In this document: one piece after another, positions 7,076 to 18,227 of the stretch
Layout of the letters: every line of letters starts with the position of its first letter
How positions within the stretch are numbered: position 1 is the stretch's first letter
Assembly (NCBI GenBank): GCA_034359265.1
Contig: CP136895.1
Location: forward strand, 7,256,501-7,320,500
Origin: Canna indica
Lineage: Eukaryota > Streptophyta > Magnoliopsida > Zingiberales > Cannaceae
Reading direction: 5' to 3'
DNA length: 64,000 bases
Program-made: the position numbers and the translations under genes
Notes under the pieces: generated by a model
What the model was told of the DNA's origin: nothing
The model's input: the letters and a program-made list of their open reading frames with translations, nothing else
The model's database searches: none

Positions 7076-8789
7076 TAATATTTTGAACACTTTGATGGAT
7101 ATTTCCGGAAAAACTAAAGATAATGTCAAAACCCGACATGATATGAAAATACTTTGCAAAAGACCAGAATTGGAGTTACAAGAGGTCAACGGACGATATC
7201 TGAAACCGAAGGCCCTATATGTGTTAAATAAACAACAGATCAAAGATGTTTGTCAATGGGTAAAAGAACTCAGATTACCCGATGGATATGCTTCAAACTT
7301 ATCTCGATGTGTGAACGTCGATGATTGCAAAATATCAGGGATGAAGAGCCATGATTGTCATGTATTCATGCAGAGATTACTTTCGATCGCATTTCGAGAT
7401 CTTCTACCTGATAATATTTGGGGTCCGTTGACTGAATTAAGTATGTTTTTTAGAAACATCTGTGCAAATGTCCTTCGAGTCGAAGATATGTCAACACTTG
7501 AAAATAATATTATTGAAATCATATGCAAGCTGGAGCAGTTTTTCCCTCCTGCATTTTTTGACTCGATGGAGCATCTACCGATACACTTGGCATACGAGGC
7601 ACGAGTTGGTGGCCCCGTTCAATATCGGTGGATGTACTTATTTGAAAGATACATGAACCGTCTGAAGAAAAAAGTAAAGAACACCGCAGCTGTTGAAGGA
7701 TCAATATCTGAATCGTATATCATCCAAGAAATTTCAACATTCTGCTCATTTTACTTTGAATGGACAGTACAGACAAGATTTGATCGTCTTCCACGTAACG
7801 ACGATGGGGGTGTTCGACATTCAGATGGACGTTTAAATATATTTTGTCACTCTAGTCGTGCTTTTGGTTCTCGTCCATCTCGACACTTAAGCGATGAAGA
7901 GTATCATTTGGCACACTTGTATGTATTACTCAATTGTCCAGAGATTGAACAATTCATTGAAATATTTGACATTGAGATGGTGAAAAAATACTCTATTCAC
8001 AACGATGAAGAATTGGAGAGATTACGGAATCGTGATTTCCCTACTTGGATTCAGACTTACAGCAAAGATCACAGAGCTGAAATAGATGAAAGAATATTTG
8101 AGTTTGTTAGTGGACCGTCGCGACTTGTGTCGTGCTATAGCGGATATTTTGTTAACGGGTATAAATTTCAAACGGTTGAATATTCATTTTCAAAGAAGAC
8201 GATGAATGCTGGGGTTTGCGCGAAAGGGACAACCTATGTTGAATGTGATATGGATTTTTATGGACTGGTGGAAGAAGTGATAGAGTTGCACTACTTCGGC
8301 TTAAAATCAGTTATCCTATTTAGATGTCATTTGTTCGATACAACGGAAAGAGGCATGAAAGTTCATCCAAAATACAAACTTGTTGAGGTTAATTACAAAT
8401 CGAAATTCGCAGCAAATGGGCCTTTTATATTGGCATCACAAGCCGAACAAGTATATTACGCGAAGTATCCGGCTCGAAATCAAGATAGAGCAGATTGGCG
8501 TGTAGTCTGTAAGACAAAAGGTAGAGGAAAAATTGATCCGATAGTAGGAGAAAATGAGCTGATACCTGATATGACACATGGTTTCTATCAAGAAGATGAT
8601 CCTCCTGCTGTAGATCGTATTATTCCAATACTCGAGGATGCAGACACAACGTCAATTCAATTAGAAGTTGAATATGCTGATGATGACGATCATGAAATTG
8701 AGGAAGCTGGAGATGAAGAAGATGAAGAAGAGGAAGAAGAGGAAGAAGATGAAGAATTCGAAGACTATTATTCAGATGATGAGGAATAA
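7044..8789 (+). CDS. TNP2-type CACTA transposase, C-terminal part (second frame)
   Basis: This is the continuation of the transposase in the +1 frame. The in-frame ATG at 7044 sits inside the overlap and gives MSCTLKKN, which is not conserved; the homology starts at NVFDN (about 7065). Domains: a DUF4218-like block (about residues 75-230, MKSHDCHVFMQRLLS, FFPPAFFDSMEHLPIHL), a DUF4216-like block (about 375-480, SGYFVNGYKFQT, VHPKYKLVEVNYKSKFA, ILASQAEQVYYAKYP) and a very acidic tail ending YYSDDEE. Together with the first frame it would make a protein of about 1160 residues, a normal size for the family. There is no other stop, so this part has stayed open despite the frame break. Confidence 0.88.
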   Translation: MSCTLKKNVFDNILNTLMDISGKTKDNVKTRHDMKILCKRPELELQEVNGRYLKPKALYVLNKQQIKDVCQWVKELRLPDGYASNLSRCVNVDDCKISGMKSHDCHVFMQRLLSIAFRDLLPDNIWGPLTELSMFFRNICANVLRVEDMSTLENNIIEIICKLEQFFPPAFFDSMEHLPIHLAYEARVGGPVQYRWMYLFERYMNRLKKKVKNTAAVEGSISESYIIQEISTFCSFYFEWTVQTRFDRLPRNDDGGVRHSDGRLNIFCHSSRAFGSRPSRHLSDEEYHLAHLYVLLNCPEIEQFIEIFDIEMVKKYSIHNDEELERLRNRDFPTWIQTYSKDHRAEIDERIFEFVSGPSRLVSCYSGYFVNGYKFQTVEYSFSKKTMNAGVCAKGTTYVECDMDFYGLVEEVIELHYFGLKSVILFRCHLFDTTERGMKVHPKYKLVEVNYKSKFAANGPFILASQAEQVYYAKYPARNQDRADWRVVCKTKGRGKIDPIVGENELIPDMTHGFYQEDDPPAVDRIIPILEDADTTSIQLEVEYADDDDHEIEEAGDEEDEEEEEEEEDEEFEDYYSDDEE

Positions 8790-8864
8790 TTGTAAAGTAT
8801 ATATTTTATTAAATATATCTCTACTATTTATACAATAATCTGATTATATGTCTGTTCCACAGAT

Positions 8865-10396
8865 ATGTCTGGTCGTGGTTATCGATGCAGGAGAGCTTCG
8901 GAGTCTCCGATCGGTGAGACTCCAGCACTTACTCATGCTGTTGATCCTCCTGTTGCTGATCCTCATGCGGATGATACTGCCGAGGCTAGTACATCCAGAC
9001 GTAGGCGGCCACGCGGGCCGAACAGGTGGCAGCCTCCACCAGCCACAGAGTCACGTAGATTGATTAGCGTGATTGGGGAGCGGTAATATATCATGAATTA
9101 TGAATCATTACAAATTCATTATATCATAAATATAATATTAAAATTTATTTTTGTTGTGCAGGTTCGAGCAAGAAGAAGTGCCGAGGAGCATTTCTTCTAC
9201 TATTCGACGATACATGCACGGGGCATGGCCTACGTGGTCTCACATGCCTAGCTAGCACGTTGACATGTTATGGCGCGAGTTTGAGGCACGTATTATTATT
9301 TTTTTTACATGCATGATGATTAATATTGGTACTGATATTATTATTTTGCAGGCTCGCTATACATGGGCCGAGGACCAAAGGCCCTTCATTTACGCTGCCT
9401 AGGAGGCTATTTCCCGGGCAAGGTACAACGGGCAGCCTGCCCGGTCCCAAGCGATGGCCCGAGCTGGGACCACTAACATCGCGGAGACTCGGGGATACGG
9501 CCCCGGTTGGATTACTCTGGATATATGGGACCAGCTCGTGGGAATATGGTCGACGGATCGATGGCAGGAGGTTTCTTGGAATGCGGTTAGAAATCGCATA
9601 TCGGGGGAAGCGGCGCGTCACACCGGCGGCTCTGTTGCATTTGTAGTGCACGCGAACCGTATGGTAAGTATATTTTTTGATTATATATTTTATTTGTTAC
9701 TATGTGTACTAATTAATGTATTTGTTTTGTAAATGTAGACGACGGTGTCGGATGACGGGACTGTCCAGCGACCCTCCCCGATGGCGGTGTTTGAGCGGAC
9801 TCACCGTCGAGCACATGGGACGGGGGAGTACATCGACAACCGCGCTGCATACATTATGGTAATTATATATTTGTTTAAATTATTCATTATATATTTATAA
9901 TTTAAAATTTATGATAAATATTAAACAAAAAATCAAACTCGAGTAGGAGACCTACAGCCAGACGGTGGTGCAGCGCGGGGGTACCCCCGAGGACTTTGAC
10001 GCAGCATCGTGGGTCGAGGCCGCAGGTGGCTGGGACCATGGCCGCGTATATGGCTTCGCAGATAGTGGTCATGCGCGAGCCGTACTAGGGCCACTTGGGG
10101 CACCGACCCCTCCGGTCGCTGGTGAGCGGCCGTCCACCTCTAGATCCAGTTATGATCATAGTAGCAGAATAAGGACTCTAGATGACACGGTCACGCGTCA
10201 GACTGAGATAATGGAGCGTCAGAGTCAGATGATGACGGATATACAAGCTATGCTACGCAACATGTCAGGTCATCCCGAAGCAGGCATCTCTTCGGCATCA
10301 TCTAATCCATCGTCCGCGAGTCAGTCCACGCCGGTGTACACTCAAGCACTCCAGACCCCGCCATATGATCCAGACCATCCTCCATCGTCATCGTGA
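8865..10396 (+). pseudogene. TNPA-like second CACTA gene (Transposase_24 type), five exons, two in-frame stops
   Basis: Exons inferred from splice sites and from copies B and D: 8865-9082, 9162-9285, 9352-9663, 9739-9858 and 9947-10396, which join to 408 codons with all phases consistent. The protein starts MSGRGYRCRRA, has a central block ARYTWAEDQR, IWDQLVGIWSTDRWQEVS and ARHTGGSVAF, then RVYGF and a C-terminal coiled-coil-like stretch (IRTLDDTVTRQTEIMERQSQ). This layout matches the plant Ptta/En/Spm accessory protein family that binds subterminal repeats. Two TAG codons interrupt it, at 9253-9255 and at 9400-9402; at the second, copy B encodes Trp. The second intron has a GC donor. As it stands it would give only a fragment. 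Confidence 0.8.
9286..9351 (+). other. Predicted GC-AG intron in the TNPA-like gene
   Basis: The exon ends GAG and the intron begins GCACGTATT and ends TTTTGCAG. Only a break at this point joins FE to ARYTW in frame. Copy B has the same GC donor; the divergent copy D has GTACGTAG at the same position, so the GC form arose in the A/B lineage or was lost in D. Confidence 0.65.
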
Positions 10397-10671
10397 GATT
10401 TTGTTTATATTGACTTTGTTACTGAGATATTGAACTTGTTTAACTTATTTTGTTTGGATATTGATACTTTAATTTTGTATTTGAATTATTTTTATACTAT
10501 CGTGGATAATTATCAATATAAATATAATTGTTTTGATGTATATCTTGGTGTGTTTGTGATGTGTGAATGAATGTGTGTATGAGTGTATGGGTGTGTGAGT
10601 TATGTATCAGATAATGTATCAATGTATCAATGGAAATTTTAAATTTTAAATTTTTTCGTTACCAGGTTCAC
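10397..10671 (+). other. 3' non-coding region of element A
   Basis: This AT-rich stretch between the second gene's stop and the 3' palindrome array contains TGTGTG/TGTATG-rich simple sequence near 10540-10620. I see no gene in it. Confidence 0.6.
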
Positions 10672-10985
10672 ATCATCAGCAACGGCTTTCCCACGGCCGT
10701 CCGTGGGAAAGCCGTTGCTGATGACCTACAGCAACGGCTTAGCGACGGGCTTTTACTAACGGCGCTGCTACGGACTCAGCGGCCGTTGCTATTAATGTTA
10801 TCAGCAACGGCTCCGAGTCCGTGGCAAAACCGTTGCTGATAATATTTTTAGCAACGGCCCGAGCGGTCGTTGCTGATCCGTTGCTAAGTTATCAGCAACG
10901 CGAATTTCTGTCACGGCTCTATTGCAACGGCTCGGCCGTTGCTGATGCTCTTCAGCAACGGCTGATGCCGTTGCTGATGCCCATT
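10672..10985 (+). repeat. 3' terminal palindrome array, element A
   Basis: Repeated AGCAACGG/CCGTTGCT palindromes lead to the 3' terminus. They share the half-site with the 5' array but have different centres (for example CCCACGGCCGTCCGTGGG). Confidence 0.88.
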
Positions 10986-11000
10986 TTTCTAGTAGTGTTA

Positions 11001-11893
11001 GTCACAGTCATCAGTCACGTTAGCTCTGTTATCTTTCAATTAACATTGTTTATCTATAGGAATATTTTTGTACCCAATTTCATAACGTAAGAGGTATTTT
11101 TTATCTCAATAAAACCTTAGGGGCATTTTAGTACCCGTGAAAAAATATTAGGGGCATTTTTATACATTTTCCCTATATTATATATAGAGTTTAGTATTTT
11201 ACTACATAAATGCATTAAATTGTTCCTTCTGAAAATATTGTAAAATGCCATTTTCTTGTATGATTTTATATTTTGCCCCTCCTGAGATGATTTCCTAGCT
11301 TCACCCTACGCTTAAGGAGTATGATGGAGTATGAAGGTGTACAAATAAATATGTAGCTAAGTCAGGTATCAAAATCAAGATAGACAGACTTAAAATCTAC
11401 AAATGATCAATCACATATAATTGCCAAAATAAATATATTTTTCAAAAAAAAATTCACTGCATTATACATAAAAGTCAATAAATATTATCCAAATATAATT
11501 TATAAGCATAAAAACATATCTTAAAATTTTAAACTTAAAACAAATTACAATTCTTCTCGATAAGATTTCATGCGTTGATATCATTGCATAATTGATTTCA
11601 TTGTTAATTATATTGAAAATATCTTTATTAATAAATGTGCTACAAGAGTTGGTAAGTTGTGTTGCACGATGGGCTGCATGCAAGGTCGAGTCACCAAGGG
11701 CTATGCGTGGAGCCGCAACATATTGCTAAGGCCACATGCAATCACACATAGGTGGGGCCGAGGCACAATGACAATAGCATGTGAAGGTGTGAGCGTGAGA
11801 GTGAGAATGAGACCACTTAAACAATGTTGGAAGAGGAGAAAGGAACAAAGGATGATGATAAAAGTTAGGAATCGAATTCTTTAAATTTAGAGA

Positions 11894-11941
<48 letters not shown>

Positions 11942-14886
11942 TCTCTTCATGAATAGTTTGAAGGTTTTATTTTCATTAAAATCAATGTCTCATCACTATA
12001 ACAAGAACCAATTATAAAACATTGTATTGGACGACAAAATTATAAACACCCTACCCTAATAATATGGAAAGGTAACCAACATGGCACATTTGCATCAACA
12101 TTTCTCACATATAAGAATTCTCAAATTTAGCATTTTCAAATGTCATAACCTTTATTTTTAGTGATTGAACTTGAACAATGGTATAAGAAAAAAAGAATGT
12201 AAAACATACAAAATTAATACAAAATTAATGTCTTTTGGCTTGTCCTTGTAAGATGACAAAAGTCAAAAGATATGGTCAAATTTCAAAATTCTCAATTTAC
12301 TTGAAATCTTGTGAGAGGAAAAATCAATTAGGATCATAAAATAATTAAGAGCAATCAATCTTTCTTATGGGTCAATGTTCCATAAGCTCTAACCACGAAG
12401 AAAAATGTTTTTATGAAAGAAATAACATAAGCAAACATGATCATCATTGGAGAATTGAAAGTTAGGTATTGGTGTGTGGTCTACATATATATACCCCTAC
12501 TTTGTGACCTAGGGATGACTTAAACCACTTAAAAACATCATTGCATCTCAACATTACTCTTCCTTGTGACAACCAAAGTTGATTAATTGTGAAATTATAT
12601 ATGCCCTATTGATATGGCCCCAAACGCTTAGTCATAGATTTGAAGACAAGATGGGCCATGTCGTTATGATTTCCACGTAAAAAAACGTCGAGTTGATGAG
12701 ACCTTCATTTTTTGCCACCGGCTAGTAATACCATTTTTAGTCTACTTTTTTTTAATATATAATTCTATTTTTAGAAAGTCAAAGAGTATAAATGTTAGGA
12801 GGTGTGCATAAGTATTGGATAGATTCGAAACCCATAGGAATCCATCTGATCGAATAGATTTTGGATAGACTCGAATTAAATTCGGATAAAATATAGAATA
12901 AAAATTAAGAAATTAGTTTAAGATCAATTTCGATTCCAAGTCCAACACATCAAGTAATCGAAATTGAAATTGAAATCGGTATTAGAAATCTATACTGAAA
13001 TTTATAAATGAACATATTCAATTTCCAACCGAATATCTTGAATTTGTATCATAGAATTTGTAAATGAACAAGTTCAAATAAGGTACTCGAAACTTGTACC
13101 CTAAAATTTATAAATGAATAAATTTCAATAGGATATTCAAAATTTGTACTAGATCATAAATCTTAGATAAAGTCTGATTATAGGTCCCAATATGACAAAG
13201 TCTAATTCTAAAATTTAAAATTTGATTCTATATAAGATATAATTTGAATATCATAAAAAATATAGGATACTCGGACCTGCTCACTCCTCGTTAATCTTTG
13301 CCCTTAAATACTAATTTGATTTTCGCTACGTATAAAAAATAAATTGAATTTTTAAAAAAATCTGTTTGATTCGATATATCTTTTAAATTAAACTGAAATT
13401 TGGACAGCCGTATAAAAAAATATAAAACAGAGCCACGAGAATTTATATCTGCACATCAAAATTAATCGACGGGAAGATATCAGGACGCACTAATTTCAAG
13501 AAAAATCAATGGCTGCAGCAAATGATGAAACCTCCAGGTGTAAACGAGAGATGTTTATTAAACATGACATGAAATGATGTCCATGCGAGTACACGTCATC
13601 CTTCAATTGGACAAAGGAGGAGGCGCGCAGAAACCTGCACCAGAGAGAGAAAGAAGGCGACAAATCGAGCGTAAGAAAGTGGCCGGCGGCATCTGCGGGG
13701 AGGTCTCGGTTCACGAGAAGGGCGATGAAGACGACCGATCCGGCGAAAGCTTTTTCCGCACGTTCGCGTCTCTTCGCACAATCGCCACCGTCCATTGCAT
13801 ACTTAATTAAATCCTAATTTTTTAGAACTGAGATATATAATAATGCGTAAAACTATAATTTTGTCCTTTTTAATTATAGTCGTGAAAGAGACAAAAACAC
13901 AGGACAATAGGAAATCGACCAATTTAATTTAATAGGATGAAAAGGAAGTGAAGGAGTCCTCTTATATACGCAAGTTGACTGAATACGTGGGTTAAGTTTC
14001 GGCCATGCAATTAACCGGAGGAGGTTTCTCAATGACCGCCGTTTGGGTAGCTATCGATCTTCGTCAGCTTAGTAATCACAGCAACAGCATGCATGTCAGC
14101 ATTAATTAAATAATTTAATTTCCCAGCAATTCTACTTCTACAGTTCTACGGCAGATTCCAGAGAGAATTGTTTACCTTGTTTATCCTGTGCACGCAATCA
14201 TGGATAATTTGTTGGCGAACCTTCAACTCCTTGTTTGCTTGCATGATGGTTAATTTTCCTCTGTTCACGTACAGTAGGGCATCTTATTTACGGGTCCTGT
14301 GCTGGGATATTGACCACTTCAAGCCAATCCATATGCAGCAGTTTGATTTGTCTTGATTAGACCAGATATTAATGGAATTATATAGCTAGTATGAAATTTA
14401 ACCTTTTTTCAGAGTTGGGTCATCGGTTAAATCATTTTCAGTCATCGAACGAATTAGTTCTTGACCAGATTGATCTCCCCAAGATGGTGATGTGAATAAG
14501 TTGGTGCTAGATAGAGCTGGAATTAGGAAATACAAACACTCTGTCGGATTATCTTGTATGCGTGTTCGACACACCACGGACACCAACACACGAAGAGACT
14601 CGCCCGACACACGTGTTCCACGTGTCCAAGAGTGTCTTGATCAGTTATTTTTTTGTCCGGACACGACCTGAAAGTCCGAACATGATCAATCATGCGTCTT
14701 TTTTTTTAAAAAAAAAAAATTCAATGAAGAAGATAGTGAAATTCTAGTTAACTTTTTTATTGGTTGTACGTGACTAGTTCTACTAAAACATGCTCATTTA
14801 AAAAAAAATTGAGAGATGTCAATAGATATTGTGCCTCATGCTTTTAGAAGTGACTTAAAAATAATAAGTATTAACACAAGAAATTA
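11001..14886. other. Non-coding, AT-rich region
   Basis: I see no gene in this stretch. It has an AAT microsatellite (11895-11940), A/T-rich degenerate repeats around 12780-13300 in which AAATTTATAAATGAA-like phrases recur, and a more GC-rich patch at 13600-13800 with open frames on both strands that match nothing I recognise. A TATATACG box near 13963 could be a promoter, but nothing convincing follows it. Confidence 0.5.
11895..11940. repeat. (TAA)n microsatellite
   Basis: About 15 perfect TAA units. Confidence 0.95.
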
Positions 14887-15595
14887 GAAATGCATATTTG
14901 GTCCTATAAATTTTCAATTTTTTGGACTTTGATCCTATAAATTTTATTTTGATATTTTCAGTCTTATAAATTTGCTCCGTAGCATAGATTTAATCTTATC
15001 CGTGACGGCCCGTTAAATCTCCGTGAATGTGGACTAACGTTATTCATACACGTTGACAGATTTGATCCTATAAATTTCATTTCGAAATTTTCAGCTCTAT
15101 ATGCTTTATGTGTAGCACATATTTGATCCTATATATTTGTCATATATCACATATTTGGTCCTATCCGCGACGATCCATTAACTCTCCGTCCATAAAAAAA
15201 TAAACAACGTTATGTCCATGTTGACGGAGTTAACAGATCGTCGTGGATATGACCAAATTTGGTCATATCCACGACGGTATGTTAACTCCGTCAACATGGA
15301 CATAACGTTGTTTATTTTTTCATGAACGAAGAGTTAACGAATCATCACGGATATAATCAAATTTGTGCTACGAGACAAACATATAAGATTAAAAATTTCG
15401 AAATAAAACTTATAGGACCAAATATGTCAACATGTATGAACGACGTTAGTCCACATTGAGGGAGAGTTAACGAACTGTCACGGATATGACCAAATTTGTA
15501 CTATAGAGCAAACTTCTAGGACTGAAAATATCTAAATAAATTTTATGAACTAAAATCCAAAAAATTAAAAACTTATAGGACCAAATTTGCACTTC
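14887..15595. mobile_element. Foldback (long inverted-repeat) element, about 0.7 kb
   Basis: The two halves are reverse complements around a centre at about 15256 (GACCAAATTTGGTC). Outer ends read GAAATGCATATTTGGTCC on the left and, on the opposite strand, GAAGTGCAAATTTGGTCC on the right. The inner arms (GACGGAGTTAAC, CATAACGTTGTTTATTTTT) are almost perfect. There is no open frame and no clear target duplication. It is a MITE-like element whose transcript would fold into one hairpin of about 350 bp. Confidence 0.8.
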
Positions 15596-15802
15596 TCCCG
15601 TATATAATGCTTCATATTGAAAAAGGCATTGAAAAAAATTAAAAATTAAAAGTTTGACATCAATTAAAATATGATGATATTATTATAAATCTTGAACTAT
15701 ACATGTGATATGAATTATGAAATATATATATATATATTGTGTTTGTGTCATGTAAATTTTTGAAGTTAATGTATTTTCGTGTTCGTATATATCTTGTATC
15801 TC

Positions 15803-15840
15803 GTGTCAGTGTCAGTGTCAGTGTCAGTGTCAGTGTCAGT
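15803..15840. repeat. (GTGTCA)n hexamer repeat
   Basis: Six perfect units of GTGTCA followed by a partial one. Confidence 0.95.
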
Positions 15841-17765
15841 CCATCCGAAGCGGGAACACTCAAGTAAAGCCCCGTGGAACTTGAAAGAGAAAACACTAAA
15901 TTAGTAGTGAGCTAATATAGAAAAAGGAGTTGTAGTACTGTAGTCTTTATAGTAATATAGTATTGTTAAGCTAAAATGGCATCATTTGATGTAATGATGT
16001 CCGAGTGGGGATGGTGAAGCAAAAAGGAGTCTTAAAAGCTTCAAGTTCGGATTGGTTTGCAAAGAAGATAAGATAGAAAGGGGCAGTAAAGAAAAAACAT
16101 ATTATAATTTCCAGCCTGATAAGACAACACGATGGGCATATTAATGGATTAAAAAATAGGTTACAAGTGCTTTCCATCGTTTTCCACTCAAACATGCTGA
16201 TCCAAACTCCAGGAGAAGCTGATTAATTACGTTTTTTTGGTTGAAACTTAATTATATATATATTAGAAGGTCATTTTCACATGCAGACAAGAGTGCTTCC
16301 TTTGATGCATACAATGAGTGTGACAATGGGCCAATTTTGCCTCTCCTTGTGGGCTTATAATTCATACAAAGTTGGGTTGGGAGTGACTGGACCAAGCAAA
16401 ATTTCATTAATTAATATATTGGTTAAAGCTAACTTTTCAGTATCAGGTTCATTTAATCATGAATCAATTGTTTTCCACATGAATTTTAATGCTAATATCT
16501 AATAATCAATTACCTAATCCACATGCTAAAGTGGAAAAATACTCATATTTGGACATTCCTCTTCATTTATACTACTAGTAGCAATGGAATGTCTCAAGAA
16601 CTTGCAGGTAATGCATGACAGTAAATTCTTAACCTCACAAAGCACTTTCAACATGATTGGATCAGTAAGCTACAAACTTGAATCAGTGACCTACAAGGCT
16701 ACAAAGTTACCACAATGATTGATAGATAAACCACCAATCTATCTGTCATTATATATCCAACTTTGACACAGTCATTCCTGAGAGGGTGGTAATCACAGTT
16801 ACCATAGTGTTTTATGGGGCACCATGCCAGCTCCAGCCTTTAGGTCCACCTCAAAAACATAAGGAAAACTGTGACATCTACAGAACATGGAACCACCAAA
16901 TGTCCATATTTCACTTGGACAACTGCAGAGAGATTAATTATATCATCTATCAATCAAAATACATCTAGTTCTGGATCTACTGAGATCACATGGATCTATG
17001 AGTGGCTTAAAGGGAAAGAAAGGTCTAGTTAAAGTGGGGAGTCTGAGCTCTTTCATTTCATCCTTCCAGGGGAATCCAGCCAGACTGTAAGCTATATTAC
17101 TGGATACTGCTCCATTTTGTCCCCCTTCACCCCATGTTTCCCACTTGGAACAATGGGCATGACCTGCATACTTTTGCCCTTTTCCCCTTATTCTAATTGT
17201 CTTGCAAAATATTCCCTCCTTTAGAGGAAGAGAATAAATAACTCTTACTGCATGTTTAGCATGCAGTAAGCCAGTAATCCATCCTATAATGAAATGACAA
17301 TTATAGCCTATACATTACTTGGAATGATCATTACAATATCATGAAATTTTATTCTCAACCTCTTCTTTGGAATGAGTTATTACATTATGTAATGAAAATT
17401 CTCCTTCAATACTCTTTGCTTTCTTCAAATATTATATTTCTATCAATAATATACTATTATAATATAATATAATATTAGATCATTAATGATTAACTATTAT
17501 ATTTAATCCTTATATTAATTATATCGTATTATTATCTTTTATTATTGTTCTAAATTGGGAGTATTTTGAACATTTGATATGTTTTGTTTTCGTTCCTAAC
17601 TGCAATTCTTTATTCCATTTTGTTAAATCCAAATTATAAAGTTCATTCCATTAAGCTTCATTTCATTACAACATACCAAATAATCCATTAGCTTCTTTGC
17701 AATCGAGGAAAAGAAACTCAAGCCATTTTCTTTGTAATGATAACTCTTAGAAGGATAATTCTGAC
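15841..17765. other. Non-coding region
   Basis: No gene recognised. The sequence is intergenic in composition, with (TA)n runs and short unconserved open frames. Confidence 0.5.
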
Positions 17766-18219
17766 TACGGGTGGAAATAGGTAGGCGGCCTACCAGGAGC
17801 CTGTGGCCTAGCTTGTATTTGGCCTGGCCTGATCTATTTAAAAATAAAACAAGGCTCGAGCTTTGAAATATGCATGTTTTCCTTATCAGGCCAAGCCCAT
17901 ACTCAATTTAAAGCCTATTGAGCCTAATAGGCCGGCCTGGGCCTCCTAAGGTGATGTGCACTGTATATATATAAATATATAATGAAAACATGCCTTATAA
18001 GCAGACCACAGGCCGACAGACTCAATTTTTATATTGGAAGCATGTTTTATAAACGAGCTTCAGGCTTTATATTAGAAGCAAACTTTATAAACATGCCACA
18101 GGCCAAACCAGGCTAATAAACAAGTCAGGCTTAGCAAAAAAAAGCCTATAACAGGCCACAAGCCAGGCTTAGGCCAATTTATTACTATACAGGCTCGGTG
18201 TGGCATGTTTCCACCCCTA
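17766..18219. mobile_element. hAT-type non-autonomous element (454 bp)
   Basis: The 12 bp ends TACGGGTGGAAA and TTTCCACCCCTA pair at 11 of 12 positions and are flanked by a perfect 8 bp duplication ATTCTGAC (17758-17765 and 18220-18227). The interior is full of GGCCT/AGGCC phrases and has no transposase frame. Confidence 0.85.
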
Positions 18220-18227
18220 ATTCTGAC

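Larger units (their letters stand above)
3908..10997 (+). mobile_element. Complete CACTA (En/Spm) transposon, element A
   Basis: The element begins CACTACTAGAAAT at 3908 and ends TTTTTCTAGTAGTG at 10997, and is flanked by TTA on both sides (3905-3907 and 10998-11000), the 3 bp duplication expected of CACTA elements. Length is 7090 bp. Order: terminal palindrome array, TATATAG box, GC-rich leader, AT-rich stretch, nine 26 bp subterminal repeats, long hairpin, TNP2 transposase in two frames, five-exon TNPA-type gene, 3' palindrome array. Because TNP2 has a frameshift and the second gene has two stops, this copy is probably not autonomous, although its ends look fully mobilisable in trans. Confidence 0.95.

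Noticed and set aside
1..7710. One large palindromic element spanning both arms
   Set aside because: Each arm has its own CACTA terminus (3690 and 3908) with unrelated sequence between, and element A has its own target duplication.
13496..13810. Overlapping 99- and 78-residue frames on opposite strands
   Set aside because: No recognisable domain, no splice partners and no homologous copy in the window.
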